The translations under genes were made by a program, and so were the position numbers. The notes beneath the pieces are model-generated. The model ran no database searches. It was given only the letters and a program-made list of their open reading frames with translations, and was not told where the DNA came from. A stretch of DNA of 11,758 nucleotides. Source: Bacteroidota bacterium. GTDB taxonomy: Bacteria; Bacteroidota; Bacteroidia; Flavobacteriales; Flavobacteriaceae. Location: positions 1-11,758 of the forward strand of contig JAHZIZ010000098.1 in assembly GCA_022601215.1 (NCBI GenBank). Reading direction: 5' to 3'. Positions 1 to 8,182 of the stretch are shown one piece after another (within the stretch, counting starts at the first letter, position 1; the number at the start of each line of letters is the position of its first letter).

Positions 1-1
1 G

Positions 2-46
2 CAAAATGTATATCACACCATGGACGAAAATTCTTCAGGAGCATAA
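2..46 (+). CDS. Possible 3' end of a gene entering from the left edge
   Basis: One plus-strand frame reads 14 codons from the window edge to a TAA at 44-46, 18 nt before a strong terminator hairpin. Its composition (ending in DENSSGA) is more protein-like than the other two frames, which end at 60 and 86, the latter inside the hairpin. The terminator makes a gene ending here plausible, but the piece is too short to identify or to prove coding. The frame choice is inference. Confidence 0.3.
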   Translation, partial: QNVYHTMDENSSGA

Positions 47-63
47 CACTTCCCTCCTAGTTT

Positions 64-102
64 ATATAAAAAAGGCCACTCAATGAGCGGCCTTTTTTAT
101 AT
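64..102. terminator. Bidirectional intrinsic terminator
   Basis: Six A residues and GGCC (68-77) pair with GGCC and six T residues (89-98). Inside, CTC (79-81) pairs with GAG (85-87) across an A/C mismatch and an AAT loop, and ATA/TAT bases extend the stem outside. The A-run before and the T-run after let it work on both strands. It lies between whatever gene ends at the left edge and the minus-strand run that ends at 235, so it probably closes both units. Confidence 0.85.
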
Positions 103-222
103 GTAGCTAAGCTAGAAACTAAAACTGGCTTTGCAATGTGAAATCAATACCCTATGGTACATTGATCTCGCTCTAACAGTCCATTTGGCTATCTCTCACC
201 AAGCTGAACTAGAAAACATCTA

Positions 223-245
223 TTAAGGAAATAACTATTCCTTAA
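223..245. repeat. Short inverted repeat at the stop codon of the secreted protein gene
   Basis: TTAAGGAA (223-230) and TTCCTTAA (238-245) form a perfect 8-bp inverted repeat around a 7-nt loop. On the minus strand the loop begins with the TAG stop codon of the gene ending at 235. There is no clear T-run right after it on that strand, so it is more likely an mRNA 3'-end hairpin than an independent terminator. The function is inferred. Confidence 0.4.
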
Positions 246-1656
246 TTAATTTTTTGCTCACGGTAGTATTAATTCCTACAAAGTACATTCCCTTGGATAA
301 ACTAGAGATATCCAATGTTAATGTTTTTGTGTCGTAGCTTGAAGACGAGAGAACTTCTTTTCCTAAGACATCAGTAATAACTACTTCTTCAATATTATGT
401 GTTTCAGAAGTGATATTTAAGCGATTAGATGCTGGATTTGGAAAAATACTAATTGACGCTTCTAAACTTAAATCATCTACTCCTGCAATAATTTCAGAAG
501 CTTTTACAAGGACCATTCCTTGGGCACGGTCACTAATAACTATATGCCCGCTTTCAAAATAAGGATATACATTCCAAGAACCGTTAAAACCGGAGCTGTT
601 ATTTGGAGGATAACTGTCGAAATATCCTTCCTCTACAGCCACGCCATTAGCAATATCACTAATATCAACAACGCGTAAGCCCGCTGCGTTATTGGCTAGA
701 TAAAACTTATCTCCTTTAACATAGCCATTATGATCGGTTGCTCCCGTAGGTCCTTCATACTCAAAATGAAACTGAGGATTGTCCAAATCTTCAAAATCGA
801 AAAAGATCGTTCTAGAGTTTATCCCTGTATTTAATTCGTCCGTTTCATCACCCAAGATAAAATAACGGTGATCTTCGGTTAACCAACCTTGATGTGTATA
901 ATTTACATTGTTATATGCTATTGTCGAAATTGTTATTGGATTACTTTTGTCCGTCACATCTACAATCACTACTTCAGTTTCGTTACTACCAATCATGATT
1001 TCTTGACCCGTATAATCAGTATCTGGCCCAGCATAAGTTACAATATGTGCATCATGTGTATATCCATCTCCATTGTGTCCACCAGCTGGCACAGGATTAA
1101 CGGGGTCTTGAATGTCAATAAAGTGAGCTCCTCCGTTAAATGTTGATGTTCCTAGAGCGTATGCGTAACCGGTGTCTTCGTTTATGGCAATATTATGCGT
1201 CCCTCCAAATTCTGTATAAAGTGCATCCTCTGTAAAAACTTCAGGTGGATTGGCCACATTACGAAGCCTAGTTAAATCAAATACCTGCATTCCATGCCCG
1301 CTATCTTCACTTACAATAAAAACATGATTTTGGTATGTCTTAGCATCACGCCAAGTGGTGTGCTGTCCACTGTTTCCAGGAAGTTGTCCTAAATATAAAG
1401 GGTTTACTGGATCTGAAATATCTATAAACGCAGTAGCTTCATTTAAACAAATGATGGCATATTCTTTGCCATCCTGCGGGTCTGTCCATCCCCAAGAATC
1501 ATTGGCTTTTACCGAGTTCATTGTAGCTAAAGGGATTTGCGAAATGTAATCATAACCTTCACAAGGAAAACCCATAGCTGAACCATTTTCACATGGTGTT
1601 TGGGCCATACTCACTGCTGCGATTAGTGTAGACAATAGAAGTAGTGTTTTTTTCAT
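235..1656 (-). CDS. Secreted choice-of-anchor B (LVIVD-type) protein with type IX sorting domain
   Basis: The 473-residue product starts with a typical signal peptide (MKKTLLLLSTLIAAVSMA, cut before QTP). The body, about residues 25-390, has recurring beta-strand units with patterns such as FIDISDPVNP, HFIDIQDPVNP, VIVDVTDKSNP and LRVVDISD. This is the LVIVD/choice-of-anchor B beta-propeller type. The last 80 residues (about 393-473) form a type IX secretion sorting domain: FPNPASNRLNI near 405, then ITDVLGKEV, LDISSLSKGMYFV and a lysine-rich end. It should therefore pass the inner membrane by Sec and the outer membrane by T9SS, and end up on the surface or secreted. Ligand and role are unknown. 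It lies 57 nt after the acyltransferase gene. A TAGTTTTA box, one base off the consensus, about 20 nt before the ATG may give it its own promoter. Confidence 0.88.
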   Translation of the reverse strand: MKKTLLLLSTLIAAVSMAQTPCENGSAMGFPCEGYDYISQIPLATMNSVKANDSWGWTDPQDGKEYAIICLNEATAFIDISDPVNPLYLGQLPGNSGQHTTWRDAKTYQNHVFIVSEDSGHGMQVFDLTRLRNVANPPEVFTEDALYTEFGGTHNIAINEDTGYAYALGTSTFNGGAHFIDIQDPVNPVPAGGHNGDGYTHDAHIVTYAGPDTDYTGQEIMIGSNETEVVIVDVTDKSNPITISTIAYNNVNYTHQGWLTEDHRYFILGDETDELNTGINSRTIFFDFEDLDNPQFHFEYEGPTGATDHNGYVKGDKFYLANNAAGLRVVDISDIANGVAVEEGYFDSYPPNNSSGFNGSWNVYPYFESGHIVISDRAQGMVLVKASEIIAGVDDLSLEASISIFPNPASNRLNITSETHNIEEVVITDVLGKEVLSSSSYDTKTLTLDISSLSKGMYFVGINTTVSKKLIKE

Positions 1657-1713
1657 AGTTGTTATTTTTTATAAAACTACGAATAAAAAGTCAGCCATAA
1701 TAATCAGAAACTA

Positions 1714-2250
1714 TCAAGTGTATTCTGGGTTCTTCCCAACGACACCTTCATAGTATGAACGAAGCACAACGGTATCTAACGAGATATCTCCAGAAGGGTA
1801 AAACGGTTGATGGATAACTACTGTTTTTGTTTTATAATCGAACGCCACAGGAATAATGGGGACATTAGCCGCTTGAGCGATATAATAATAACCCGTTTTC
1901 CATTCAGAAACTCTTTTACGAGTACCTTCGGGTGCCAATGTCAATCTAAATTCCTCTCGCTCATGGAACAATGTAGCGATAGCCTCTACTTTGTTCTGTC
2001 CTGGGGTCCGATCTATTGGAGCACCTCCCATCCATGTAAAATACCACTTTAATGGACCTTTAAAAAGCTCGCGTTTCCCTATCCAATTGATAGGTACTTT
2101 GGAAAGTCTTCGAGTAAAAACACCAATGTAGAAATCGTGCCAACTGGTATGCGGCACGACTATAATAACCGATTTTTTCAGTTCAGGAGAAAAAGCACCC
2201 ACCAATTTCCACCCTAAAACCTTGTAAAATAAAAATTTAGTAAATCCCAT
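1714..2250 (-). CDS. PlsC-type 1-acyl-glycerol-3-phosphate acyltransferase family protein
   Basis: This 178-residue protein has the motifs of the glycerolipid acyltransferase family in the right order. They are the catalytic HX4D at H34-D39 (PHTSWHD), GGAPIDR at 75-81, EGTR at 108-111 and PIIPV at 131-135. The family moves an acyl chain from acyl-ACP or acyl-CoA to a lysophospholipid or similar acceptor at the inner membrane face. At 178 residues it is short for the family (usually about 240) and has only a weak N-terminal hydrophobic stretch, so it belongs to the compact form often seen in Bacteroidota. The exact acceptor cannot be read from sequence. The ATG lies 18 nt after the stop of the KdsB-KdnB gene on the same strand, so the two are probably cotranscribed, which hints at a role in envelope lipid synthesis. 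Confidence 0.85.
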   Translation of the reverse strand: MGFTKFLFYKVLGWKLVGAFSPELKKSVIIVVPHTSWHDFYIGVFTRRLSKVPINWIGKRELFKGPLKWYFTWMGGAPIDRTPGQNKVEAIATLFHEREEFRLTLAPEGTRKRVSEWKTGYYYIAQAANVPIIPVAFDYKTKTVVIHQPFYPSGDISLDTVVLRSYYEGVVGKNPEYT

Positions 2251-2268
2251 AGCAATGTAGTGAAGGTA

Positions 2269-4098
2269 CTACATTTTTAAATACATTTCCTTCAGTTTAT
2301 CGCGGGTCATTATTTCTTCCCAATTGTCTCCAAGAGCATTTTCCCACAAGGGCACTAAACTCAAAGCAATGTCTATCATAGTTTCCATCTGATAGTCTGT
2401 TAGATTTGCACAAACGTTCTGAGGAATTTCAATTTTATGTTTGGTTACCATCTGTTTAAACAACTCAACCCCTTCAGGGTAATAGTCTTCTAGGTGGTCG
2501 AAAACAATACAATTTCCTACACCATGTTTTGTTCCCAAAACATACGACAATCCATAGCTCATAGCGTGTGCCACTCCAACCTGAGAATACGCAATACTCA
2601 TTCCTCCATGCCAAGAAGCCATCATAAGTTTTCCTCTAGAGTCTTCCGGAGAAAGATCATCTCCTAAGAAAATTTCTTTACAAAGATCGTAGGCCTTTTC
2701 ACCGTAACTCTGACTAAAATTATTCAAAAACGTACCATTTAGTGATTCAACACAATGAATAAAACAATCCATCCCCGTGTAAAACCATTGGTTTTTAGGA
2801 ACACCTACGGTTAAATCTGGATCCAGCACTACTTGATCATAAGGTGTGAAATCTGAATTAAGGCCCAATTTCTTTTCCGGTCCAGTGAGGATAGCTGTTC
2901 TAGAAACCTCTGCACCCGTACCTGAAATAGTAGGAATCCCCACATGATAAACCCCCTTATTTTTAATTAAATCCCAACCTTGATAATCTGCAGCACTTCC
3001 TTTGTTGGTTAACAATAAGGATACCGCTTTGGCCAAATCTAAGATACTACCACCACCAACACCTATAATTCCTGAAGGTCGGTATGTAAATTCAGATTTT
3101 ATATTTTTCACAATAGTATCTACTTGTTCCGTTTTAGGCTCCTCTTCTGCTGATACAAAAATGAGCTTATCATTGAAGCGAAGATTCATTCTATTAACAA
3201 GGTCCTCATTGCCTTCAAAGACATCATCTACTAGGTAAATGAACGGAGCCTTATCTTTTCTTTGTGGTGCCAAAATAGAAGGCAACTGATCGAAACAACC
3301 GCGACCAAACACCACCTTAGGTACCATTGGGAAATTTCGATATTTATTATTTACCGAAACACCTTTATCCTCTTTCAACGCTTTATTTGCTCTCACTAAA
3401 TCTTCTGGAGTATCTATTTCTATTCCTTGGGTATTTGAAATAGCCATTTTTATATTTTTACCGTATTCTAAAAATCTAATACATTCAATTTTCTCTGCCG
3501 CCTCCATAGAACGCATTGGCAACTTATAGAAGTCGAGCAACGCAGCCTTTCGAAACGCGTAGATACCTTTATGCTTATAGTACTGGACAGCCGCATTTTT
3601 ATCTCTTGGATAAGGAATAGGAGAACGTGAAAAATATAAGGCAAAGTTATCCTTATCCACAATTACTTTCACAGCATTAGGGTCACTTATCTCCTTCCAA
3701 TCATAAATTTCAGTCATTAAGGAGGCCAAATCTATCTTTTCGGCATCTGGTCCATTAAAAACTCCTAGTACTTGTTGTAATCCCGATTTGCTCGTAAAAG
3801 GTTCATCCCCTTGTACATTAACCACAATGTCAACGTCCATGTCCTCTACAGCTTCTGCGATACGATCCGTCCCACAGTCGTGTTCCTTCTTACTCATAAT
3901 GGCTTTTCCACCGTGCAATGCAATCTCCTCAAAGATCACTTCACTATCAGTTACCACATAAACTTCATCAAAAAGTTTGGTTTCTTGAGTCGCCTCATAA
4001 GTACGCACTATTACAGGCTTTCCGCCTAAATCTTGCATTAATTTTCCAGGGAATCTTGATGCGCCATATCGCGCAGGAATCATAGCAATTATCTTCAA
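2269..4098 (-). CDS. kdsB: Fusion of CMP-(8-amino-)Kdo synthetase (KdsB) and KdnB-like iron alcohol dehydrogenase
   Basis: The 609-residue product has two full domains. Residues 1-245 are KdsB: the nucleotide-binding start [14 protein letters not shown] (7-20), VQGDEP (95-100), GIYAFRK (178-184) and IDTPEDL (228-234). KdsB uses CTP to activate Kdo for lipid A core assembly. Residues about 255-609 are a group III iron-dependent alcohol dehydrogenase with GGGS (348-351), PTISGTGAE (389-397) and all four metal ligands in canonical spacing, D444, H448, H511 and H525. In Shewanella, KdnB of this family oxidises the C8 hydroxyl of Kdo, KdnA then adds an amino group, and KdsB activates the 8-amino-Kdo. 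The fusion therefore suggests that this organism makes 8-amino-Kdo, which is inference; no KdnA lies in the window. The start is TTG: an in-frame TAA lies 15 nt upstream, and the first ATG (4083) would remove the first beta strand. Confidence 0.9.
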   Translation of the reverse strand: MKIIAMIPARYGASRFPGKLMQDLGGKPVIVRTYEATQETKLFDEVYVVTDSEVIFEEIALHGGKAIMSKKEHDCGTDRIAEAVEDMDVDIVVNVQGDEPFTSKSGLQQVLGVFNGPDAEKIDLASLMTEIYDWKEISDPNAVKVIVDKDNFALYFSRSPIPYPRDKNAAVQYYKHKGIYAFRKAALLDFYKLPMRSMEAAEKIECIRFLEYGKNIKMAISNTQGIEIDTPEDLVRANKALKEDKGVSVNNKYRNFPMVPKVVFGRGCFDQLPSILAPQRKDKAPFIYLVDDVFEGNEDLVNRMNLRFNDKLIFVSAEEEPKTEQVDTIVKNIKSEFTYRPSGIIGVGGGSILDLAKAVSLLLTNKGSAADYQGWDLIKNKGVYHVGIPTISGTGAEVSRTAILTGPEKKLGLNSDFTPYDQVVLDPDLTVGVPKNQWFYTGMDCFIHCVESLNGTFLNNFSQSYGEKAYDLCKEIFLGDDLSPEDSRGKLMMASWHGGMSIAYSQVGVAHAMSYGLSYVLGTKHGVGNCIVFDHLEDYYPEGVELFKQMVTKHKIEIPQNVCANLTDYQMETMIDIALSLVPLWENALGDNWEEIMTRDKLKEMYLKM

Positions 4099-4122
4099 TG
4101 TAGAGGTTTTTTATTGTGACGT

Positions 4123-4152
4123 CAAAAATAACAAGTTTGCAGATACTGAAAA
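4123..4152 (-). promoter_or_regulatory. Probable promoter of the kdsB-kdnB gene
   Basis: On the minus strand a perfect Bacteroidota -7 box, TATTTTTG (4123-4130), lies 24 nt before the TTG start. A TTTT at 4149-4152, three of four bases of the -33 TTTG, sits 18 nt further upstream. This would give a leader of about 20 nt. A second TATTTTTG at 4182-4189 has a TTTG at 4214-4217, but the 24-nt spacing is long. Confidence 0.5.
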
Positions 4153-4199
4153 GGAATCTGTTAAAATATATTTACTAGATGCAAAAATATGTAAAAGGT

Positions 4200-5630
4200 T
4201 TACTGGGGTTCTTCAAAAAATTCATCTTTAAAACCCAACAGATACAATTTGTTCTTTGCTCTAGTAACCGCAGTATATAACCAACGCAGGTAATCCTTGT
4301 CTATTCCATTAGGAAGATAAGGTTGCTCGATAAAAACAGTGTCCCATTGCCCTCCTTGCGACTTATGACAAGTGATAGCATAAGAAAATTTCACCTGTAA
4401 AGCATTGAAATACTTGTTGTTTTTAATAGATAGAAACTTTTTATAATTCGATTTCACATCGGCGAAGTCTTTTCTCACTTCTTGATAGAGCTTATTAGAG
4501 TCATCGTAGGAAAGAGAGGGAGTTTCGGAGGTAAGCGTATCCAACAATAACACCGTCTCAATAGGCTTCATATTTGGATAATCTACCATTCTAATTGACA
4601 CTTCAGCAAATTTAAAACCGTATAATTCTTTAAAACTGAAAATCTCTAGAACTTCAATAATATCTCCATTTGCTACAAAACCTGCTTCCGAATGCGGTTT
4701 CACCCAAAAGTAATTATTCTTAACTACCATGAGATAATCTCCCGCCGAAAGTTCCTCTTCCTGAAAAAGGATTCGCTGCCGTATGTTTTGATTATAGATA
4801 TTTGCTCTTTTATTGGAGCGTACAATAATCACAGTGTCTTCATTTCCTAAAGTACTATAGCAATCATTAATAGCATCCATTATTTCTTGTCCGTCTCGTG
4901 GACGAACTACCTCGGGATACTGCGCTTCAGCAAATTTGAAACTCTCATAGAATCCTCCATCCAGGGTATTTCTAATTTGAGTAGCATTATATAAAATCCC
5001 ACTTTCCTGTTGTTGACGTACCACTTCATCCAACTCCAACTGCATGACTTCTTTGTTGTAATAATTCTCTAGAGTTGTAGACTCTAAGGCGGGGCTCACA
5101 TCTAACTTTACAGGTGGTAATTGAGCGGTATCCCCTATTAAAAGAAGTTTGCAATTATTTCCACTGTAAACAAACTGCATAAGATCATCTAAGAGAGAAC
5201 CATTTTCAAACAGTTTAGAATCTTGATTAATATCCGGTATCATGGAAGCCTCGTCCACAATAAAAATAACGTTCCGGGCTTTATTCTTCTGTAAATTAAA
5301 TACCACTTTCCCTCCATTTTCACTTTTAGGGGCATAAATCTTTTTATGAATAGTCAACGCTTGCTTTCCGCTGTAATTGGTAATCACCTTAGCTGCACGA
5401 CCTGTGGGTGCCAATAACACAAATGATTTTTGTGCTTTCCAAAGATTTTTTACCAAAGTCCCAATTAGAGTTGTCTTCCCTGTTCCTGCGTATCCCTTTA
5501 ATAAAAAGGTGAGGTTTTTTTCTTCACTGAGCACAAACTTTGATAGAAGTTGCAAGGCGACATCTTGCTTAGGCGTAACCGTATGCGGAAAATCACTTTT
5601 TAATAGTCCGTAGAATTGAGATGTATCCAT
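4200..5630 (-). CDS. RecD-like ATP-dependent DNA helicase (superfamily 1)
   Basis: The 476-residue protein shows the superfamily 1B helicase motifs in order. Walker A is GYAGTGKTT (46-54), motif Ia APTGRAAKV (74-82), Walker B VDEASM (125-130), motif III GDTAQLPPV (166-174), the C-terminal UvrD_C_2 segment YAITCHKSQGGQW (417-429), and motif VI YTAVTRAK (452-459). It is much shorter than RecD of RecBCD (about 600) or RecD2 (over 700) and lacks RecD2's N-terminal helix-hairpin-helix region, so it is a stand-alone compact RecD-like helicase. It probably unwinds DNA 5' to 3' during repair or recombination; this direction is taken from the family. No recB or recC is nearby. The gene is divergent from the one at 5762. 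A TATCTTTA box at 5654-5661, one base off the consensus, may be its -7 element. Confidence 0.88.
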   Translation of the reverse strand: MDTSQFYGLLKSDFPHTVTPKQDVALQLLSKFVLSEEKNLTFLLKGYAGTGKTTLIGTLVKNLWKAQKSFVLLAPTGRAAKVITNYSGKQALTIHKKIYAPKSENGGKVVFNLQKNKARNVIFIVDEASMIPDINQDSKLFENGSLLDDLMQFVYSGNNCKLLLIGDTAQLPPVKLDVSPALESTTLENYYNKEVMQLELDEVVRQQQESGILYNATQIRNTLDGGFYESFKFAEAQYPEVVRPRDGQEIMDAINDCYSTLGNEDTVIIVRSNKRANIYNQNIRQRILFQEEELSAGDYLMVVKNNYFWVKPHSEAGFVANGDIIEVLEIFSFKELYGFKFAEVSIRMVDYPNMKPIETVLLLDTLTSETPSLSYDDSNKLYQEVRKDFADVKSNYKKFLSIKNNKYFNALQVKFSYAITCHKSQGGQWDTVFIEQPYLPNGIDKDYLRWLYTAVTRAKNKLYLLGFKDEFFEEPQ

Positions 5631-5685
5631 TTATAAATGCCGTGTAAAGGATGTAAAGATAGGTAGGTTTTTTTCGCTTTATCCT

Positions 5686-5714
5686 TTTGCGAATAAAAAA
5701 AAATTGTAGATTTG
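5686..5714 (+). promoter_or_regulatory. Bacteroidota-type promoter of the 5762-8608 gene run
   Basis: TTTG at 5686-5689 and TAGATTTG at 5707-5714 match both the -33 and the -7 consensus, with a 17-nt spacer of almost pure A/T. The transcript would start near 5720, giving a 40-nt A/T-rich leader before the ATG at 5762. No Shine-Dalgarno sequence is visible, as is usual in this phylum. Confidence 0.75.
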
Positions 5715-5761
5715 CGATAGACCTAATATTATACTTTAATCTAAATTAAACTTTCAAAATA

Positions 5762-6427
5762 ATGAAATTAATTATTCAAATCGTTCTCTGGATTGCTATT
5801 GTATTCTTAGGCTGGAGTTTGTACAATTCAATTACCAGTACTACTAGATTCAATAAGCAAAAAGAGGAAAGATATACGCAAGTCATCGCGAAGCTTAAAG
5901 ATATCAAGAAAGCGCAATTAGCACATCAAGATGTAACAGGGAGCTTTACAGGAAATTTTGATAGTTTAGTTCGATTTATCGACACTGCTAAATTTGCTAT
6001 TACTCAACGTCGTGATAGTAGTTATGCAGATGAAGCTAAAAATAAAGCTTATGGGTTGGATCCTAAAGAGGGTGGATATTTTGTAGATGTCATTGTTGTT
6101 GACACCTTAGGATTTGCTCCGGTTAAGGATTCTTTATTCCCTGGAAGTACAAGATATAAAGATATGATGTCGATTCCAGAATCTGATGCCAAATTTGAAT
6201 TAGCTGCTGGTAAGCTTGATAAAAGTGGAATCATGTATTCTGTTTTTGAAGCCAAAGTTTCTAAAGATGTAGTTTTAAATGGACTGGATAAGGACATGAT
6301 AGTTCAGGAAAAACAAACAAATTCAGTTGATGGTGTAAATGGTACACATATAAAAGTAGGATCAATGAACGACATTGACACCAGTGGAAACTGGCCAAAA
6401 CTTTATGACGCCAAAGACAAACAATAG
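5762..6427 (+). CDS. Membrane-anchored protein of unknown function with pseudopilin-like N-terminal region
   Basis: I do not recognise a named family. The 221-residue product begins with one hydrophobic segment (about 4-21, LIIQIVLWIAIVFLGWSL) and no signal cleavage site, so it is probably anchored with the rest in the periplasm. Residues about 35-75 read like the long helix and following turn of type II pseudopilins: RYTQVIAKLKDIKKAQLAH, then DVTGSFTGNFDSLVRFI. However, the prepilin peptidase leader (glycine before the core and a glutamate at +5) is missing. The remaining 140 residues are polar with short beta-like stretches and no cysteine. It is the first gene after a strong promoter, and its last 23 nt overlap the start of the DUF3822 gene, so the two are probably translated together. 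Confidence 0.8.
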   Translation: MKLIIQIVLWIAIVFLGWSLYNSITSTTRFNKQKEERYTQVIAKLKDIKKAQLAHQDVTGSFTGNFDSLVRFIDTAKFAITQRRDSSYADEAKNKAYGLDPKEGGYFVDVIVVDTLGFAPVKDSLFPGSTRYKDMMSIPESDAKFELAAGKLDKSGIMYSVFEAKVSKDVVLNGLDKDMIVQEKQTNSVDGVNGTHIKVGSMNDIDTSGNWPKLYDAKDKQ

Positions 6428-7211
6428 TAATACCAACCAAACTTGTAGATTGTCCGTTCAAATTTCTTTGACCGGACTTTCTTTTTTGGTCTCATCTGAA
6501 AATGACGAAGCCATTCACTTTGTCGAAAAAGATTTTGACCAACCAAACACTCCAGAAGAGCTCTTAGCCGAAATAATTGAAGTACTCAATCTTCCCGAGT
6601 TTCAGCAACACTATAGCCGAGTGTCCCTAGTGTATTCCACAAATACGTATTCTGCTGTTCCTGCTGCCATCTTTGAAGAACAAAAGGCCAGTGAGTACCT
6701 CAAGTTTAACACTAAAATATTAAGTAACGACTTTATTAGTCACGATGTAATTGATGGGTATGATTTAGTCATTGTCTATGTCCCTTTAATCAACATAAAC
6801 AATTATATTTTCGATCGCTTTGGCAGTTTCGAATACTACCACGCCGTATCTTTGTTGTTACGGCAATGCTTAACTGCTGAAAAGTTTGCGTTGGACACCA
6901 AAGTATACCTTCATATACAAAGGTCCCAGTTTGAATGCATTATTATGAAAAAAGGGGAACTTCTTTTGTGTAATTCTTATCCTTATACCACCCCTGAAGA
7001 TTTTATATATTATGTATTGTTCTGCTTAGAACAGTTGAAGATTAACCCAGATACAGTCATTACACTGCTCTGCGGGGCTGTCACGATAGAAGACCCTAAT
7101 TACAATATGCTCTACAATTATATTAGAAATGTAAAGTTTTTTAGCCCAATTACTACCCCGTTAAAACAAGAGGCAACACACGAACATCTTTTACATAAAT
7201 TATTGGCTTAA
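6405..7211 (+). CDS. DUF3822 family protein
   Basis: The product is 268 residues from the ATG at 6405. A TTG at 6375 would add ten residues, but ATG is the better choice and leaves a 23-nt overlap with the upstream gene. The sequence has alternating beta strands and helices: LSVQISLTGLSFLV (about 14-27), YDLVIVYVPLININNYIF in the middle, a region resembling an ATPase core strand (LHIQRSQFECIIMKKGELLLCNSY), and VITLLCGAV towards the end. This fits DUF3822, a Bacteroidota family that, as I recall, has a solved Bacteroides member with an actin-like ATPase fold. No enzymatic activity is established. Its stop overlaps the rsmD ATG by one base (TAATG), an arrangement common in this phylum, so it may be tied to ribosome or growth functions. 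That link is inference. Confidence 0.82.
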   Translation: MTPKTNNSNTNQTCRLSVQISLTGLSFLVSSENDEAIHFVEKDFDQPNTPEELLAEIIEVLNLPEFQQHYSRVSLVYSTNTYSAVPAAIFEEQKASEYLKFNTKILSNDFISHDVIDGYDLVIVYVPLININNYIFDRFGSFEYYHAVSLLLRQCLTAEKFALDTKVYLHIQRSQFECIIMKKGELLLCNSYPYTTPEDFIYYVLFCLEQLKINPDTVITLLCGAVTIEDPNYNMLYNYIRNVKFFSPITTPLKQEATHEHLLHKLLA

Positions 7212-7747
7212 TGCGCATTGTCTCAGGCACACATAAAGGAAAACGCATTACTGCACCCAAAAATTTACCGGTGCGACCTACAACCGATTTTGCCAAGGAA
7301 GCATTGTTTAACATTCTTAACAACCGAATAGATTTTGCCGAATTAAAAGTACTAGATTTATTTGCTGGTACTGGCAACATTAGCTACGAGTTTGCTTCTA
7401 GAGGTGCTGAAGACATAACAGCAGTAGACGGGCACTACGCCTGTGTAAAATTTATTCAAAAAATGGCCGAAGCGTTGGACTTCCCTATCACGACTATTAA
7501 ATCTGATGTCTTTAAATATTTAGAAAAGTCTGGTGGCTCTTTCGATCTTATTTTTGCCGATCCACCGTATGCCTTTGAAGTCGAGCAGTTTAATAATATG
7601 ATCCAAAAAATATCACAAAATAGCTTGCTGAATACTAATGGAATTTTTATTATTGAACATCCTAAACAAACCTCATTGGACGAGTTGCCTGGTTTTCAAG
7701 AAACTAGAAGATATGGTGGCTCAGTGTTCAGTTTTTTTAAAAAGTAG
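7211..7747 (+). CDS. rsmD: 16S rRNA (guanine(966)-N(2))-methyltransferase RsmD
   Basis: The 178-residue product is typical in length for RsmD, which methylates N2 of G966 in the small-subunit rRNA using S-adenosylmethionine. It starts with the family signature MRIVSGTHKGKRI, then RPTTDFAKEALFNIL (22-36). The SAM-binding motif I is LDLFAGTGN (48-56), with the acidic end of strand 2 at AVDG (71-74). The catalytic N-methyltransferase motif DPPY is at 117-120, and IIEH follows later. It shares a one-base TAATG overlap with the DUF3822 gene and is followed after 5 nt by the first of two paralogous genes, so it sits in the middle of one transcription unit. Confidence 0.95.
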   Translation: MRIVSGTHKGKRITAPKNLPVRPTTDFAKEALFNILNNRIDFAELKVLDLFAGTGNISYEFASRGAEDITAVDGHYACVKFIQKMAEALDFPITTIKSDVFKYLEKSGGSFDLIFADPPYAFEVEQFNNMIQKISQNSLLNTNGIFIIEHPKQTSLDELPGFQETRRYGGSVFSFFKK

Positions 7748-7752
7748 AAATA

Positions 7753-8130
7753 ATGTCTCCTCACATTACGACCATCGACTTGGATTTTGTTCAAGTTGAA
7801 ATAAATGAATCGTTCGCAATCCTCACCATACGTGAAGGCACTACCTTCGATCTCCCTAAGTTGGGCTCCCTATTTGACATTTTTAATGAATTCTATCCTG
7901 ATAAGGAATTTGGATACATATCAGATAGAAAGTTTGACTATTCAGTGAACCCTACCTGTTATTTAGAGATATCTAACCATCAACGATTGCGCAGCATTGC
8001 AGTTTTATGTCATTCCGAATCATCACTACAAACCGCGACCTTCGAAAAGGCTTTTTACAAACATCCCTTTGAAACTTTCTATACACTCGAAGAATGTAAA
8101 GCGTGGACTTTGAATAATTTACAAAGCTAA
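7753..8130 (+). CDS. Small STAS/SpoIIAA-like protein, first tandem paralog
   Basis: This 125-residue protein is soluble, with no signal peptide or membrane segment. It is clearly homologous to the next protein (8183-8608). Shared positions include DF near the N terminus, EGxTFDxPxL (about 28-37), FxxIxxRxxDY, NPTC (66-69), CHSxSxLxTAxFExxFYK (86-103) and ECKxW (114-118). The alternating strand and helix pattern and the length resemble STAS/SpoIIAA-like domains found in Bacteroidota, but this is a fold guess and no ligand can be read. The conserved Cys and His in NPTC and CHS stand out. It starts 5 nt after rsmD, with no room for a promoter, so it is cotranscribed. Confidence 0.75.
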   Translation: MSPHITTIDLDFVQVEINESFAILTIREGTTFDLPKLGSLFDIFNEFYPDKEFGYISDRKFDYSVNPTCYLEISNHQRLRSIAVLCHSESSLQTATFEKAFYKHPFETFYTLEECKAWTLNNLQS

Positions 8131-8182
8131 AAAGTAGGAATTTTCCTTATTTATATTTAATTTACAACCTCAAACCTATAAA

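Noticed and set aside
889..1146. Plus-strand open frame opposite the secreted protein gene
   Set aside because: It is a composition shadow of the minus-strand gene: rich in Cys, Ile and Tyr, with no recognisable domain or own promoter.
6375..6404. TTG start for the DUF3822 protein, ten residues further upstream
   Set aside because: An ATG at 6405 gives a shorter overlap with the upstream gene, and the extra residues show no family-like pattern.
6261..6461. Minus-strand open frame across the junction of the membrane protein and DUF3822 genes
   Set aside because: It is antisense to two well-supported overlapping genes and has no protein-like pattern.
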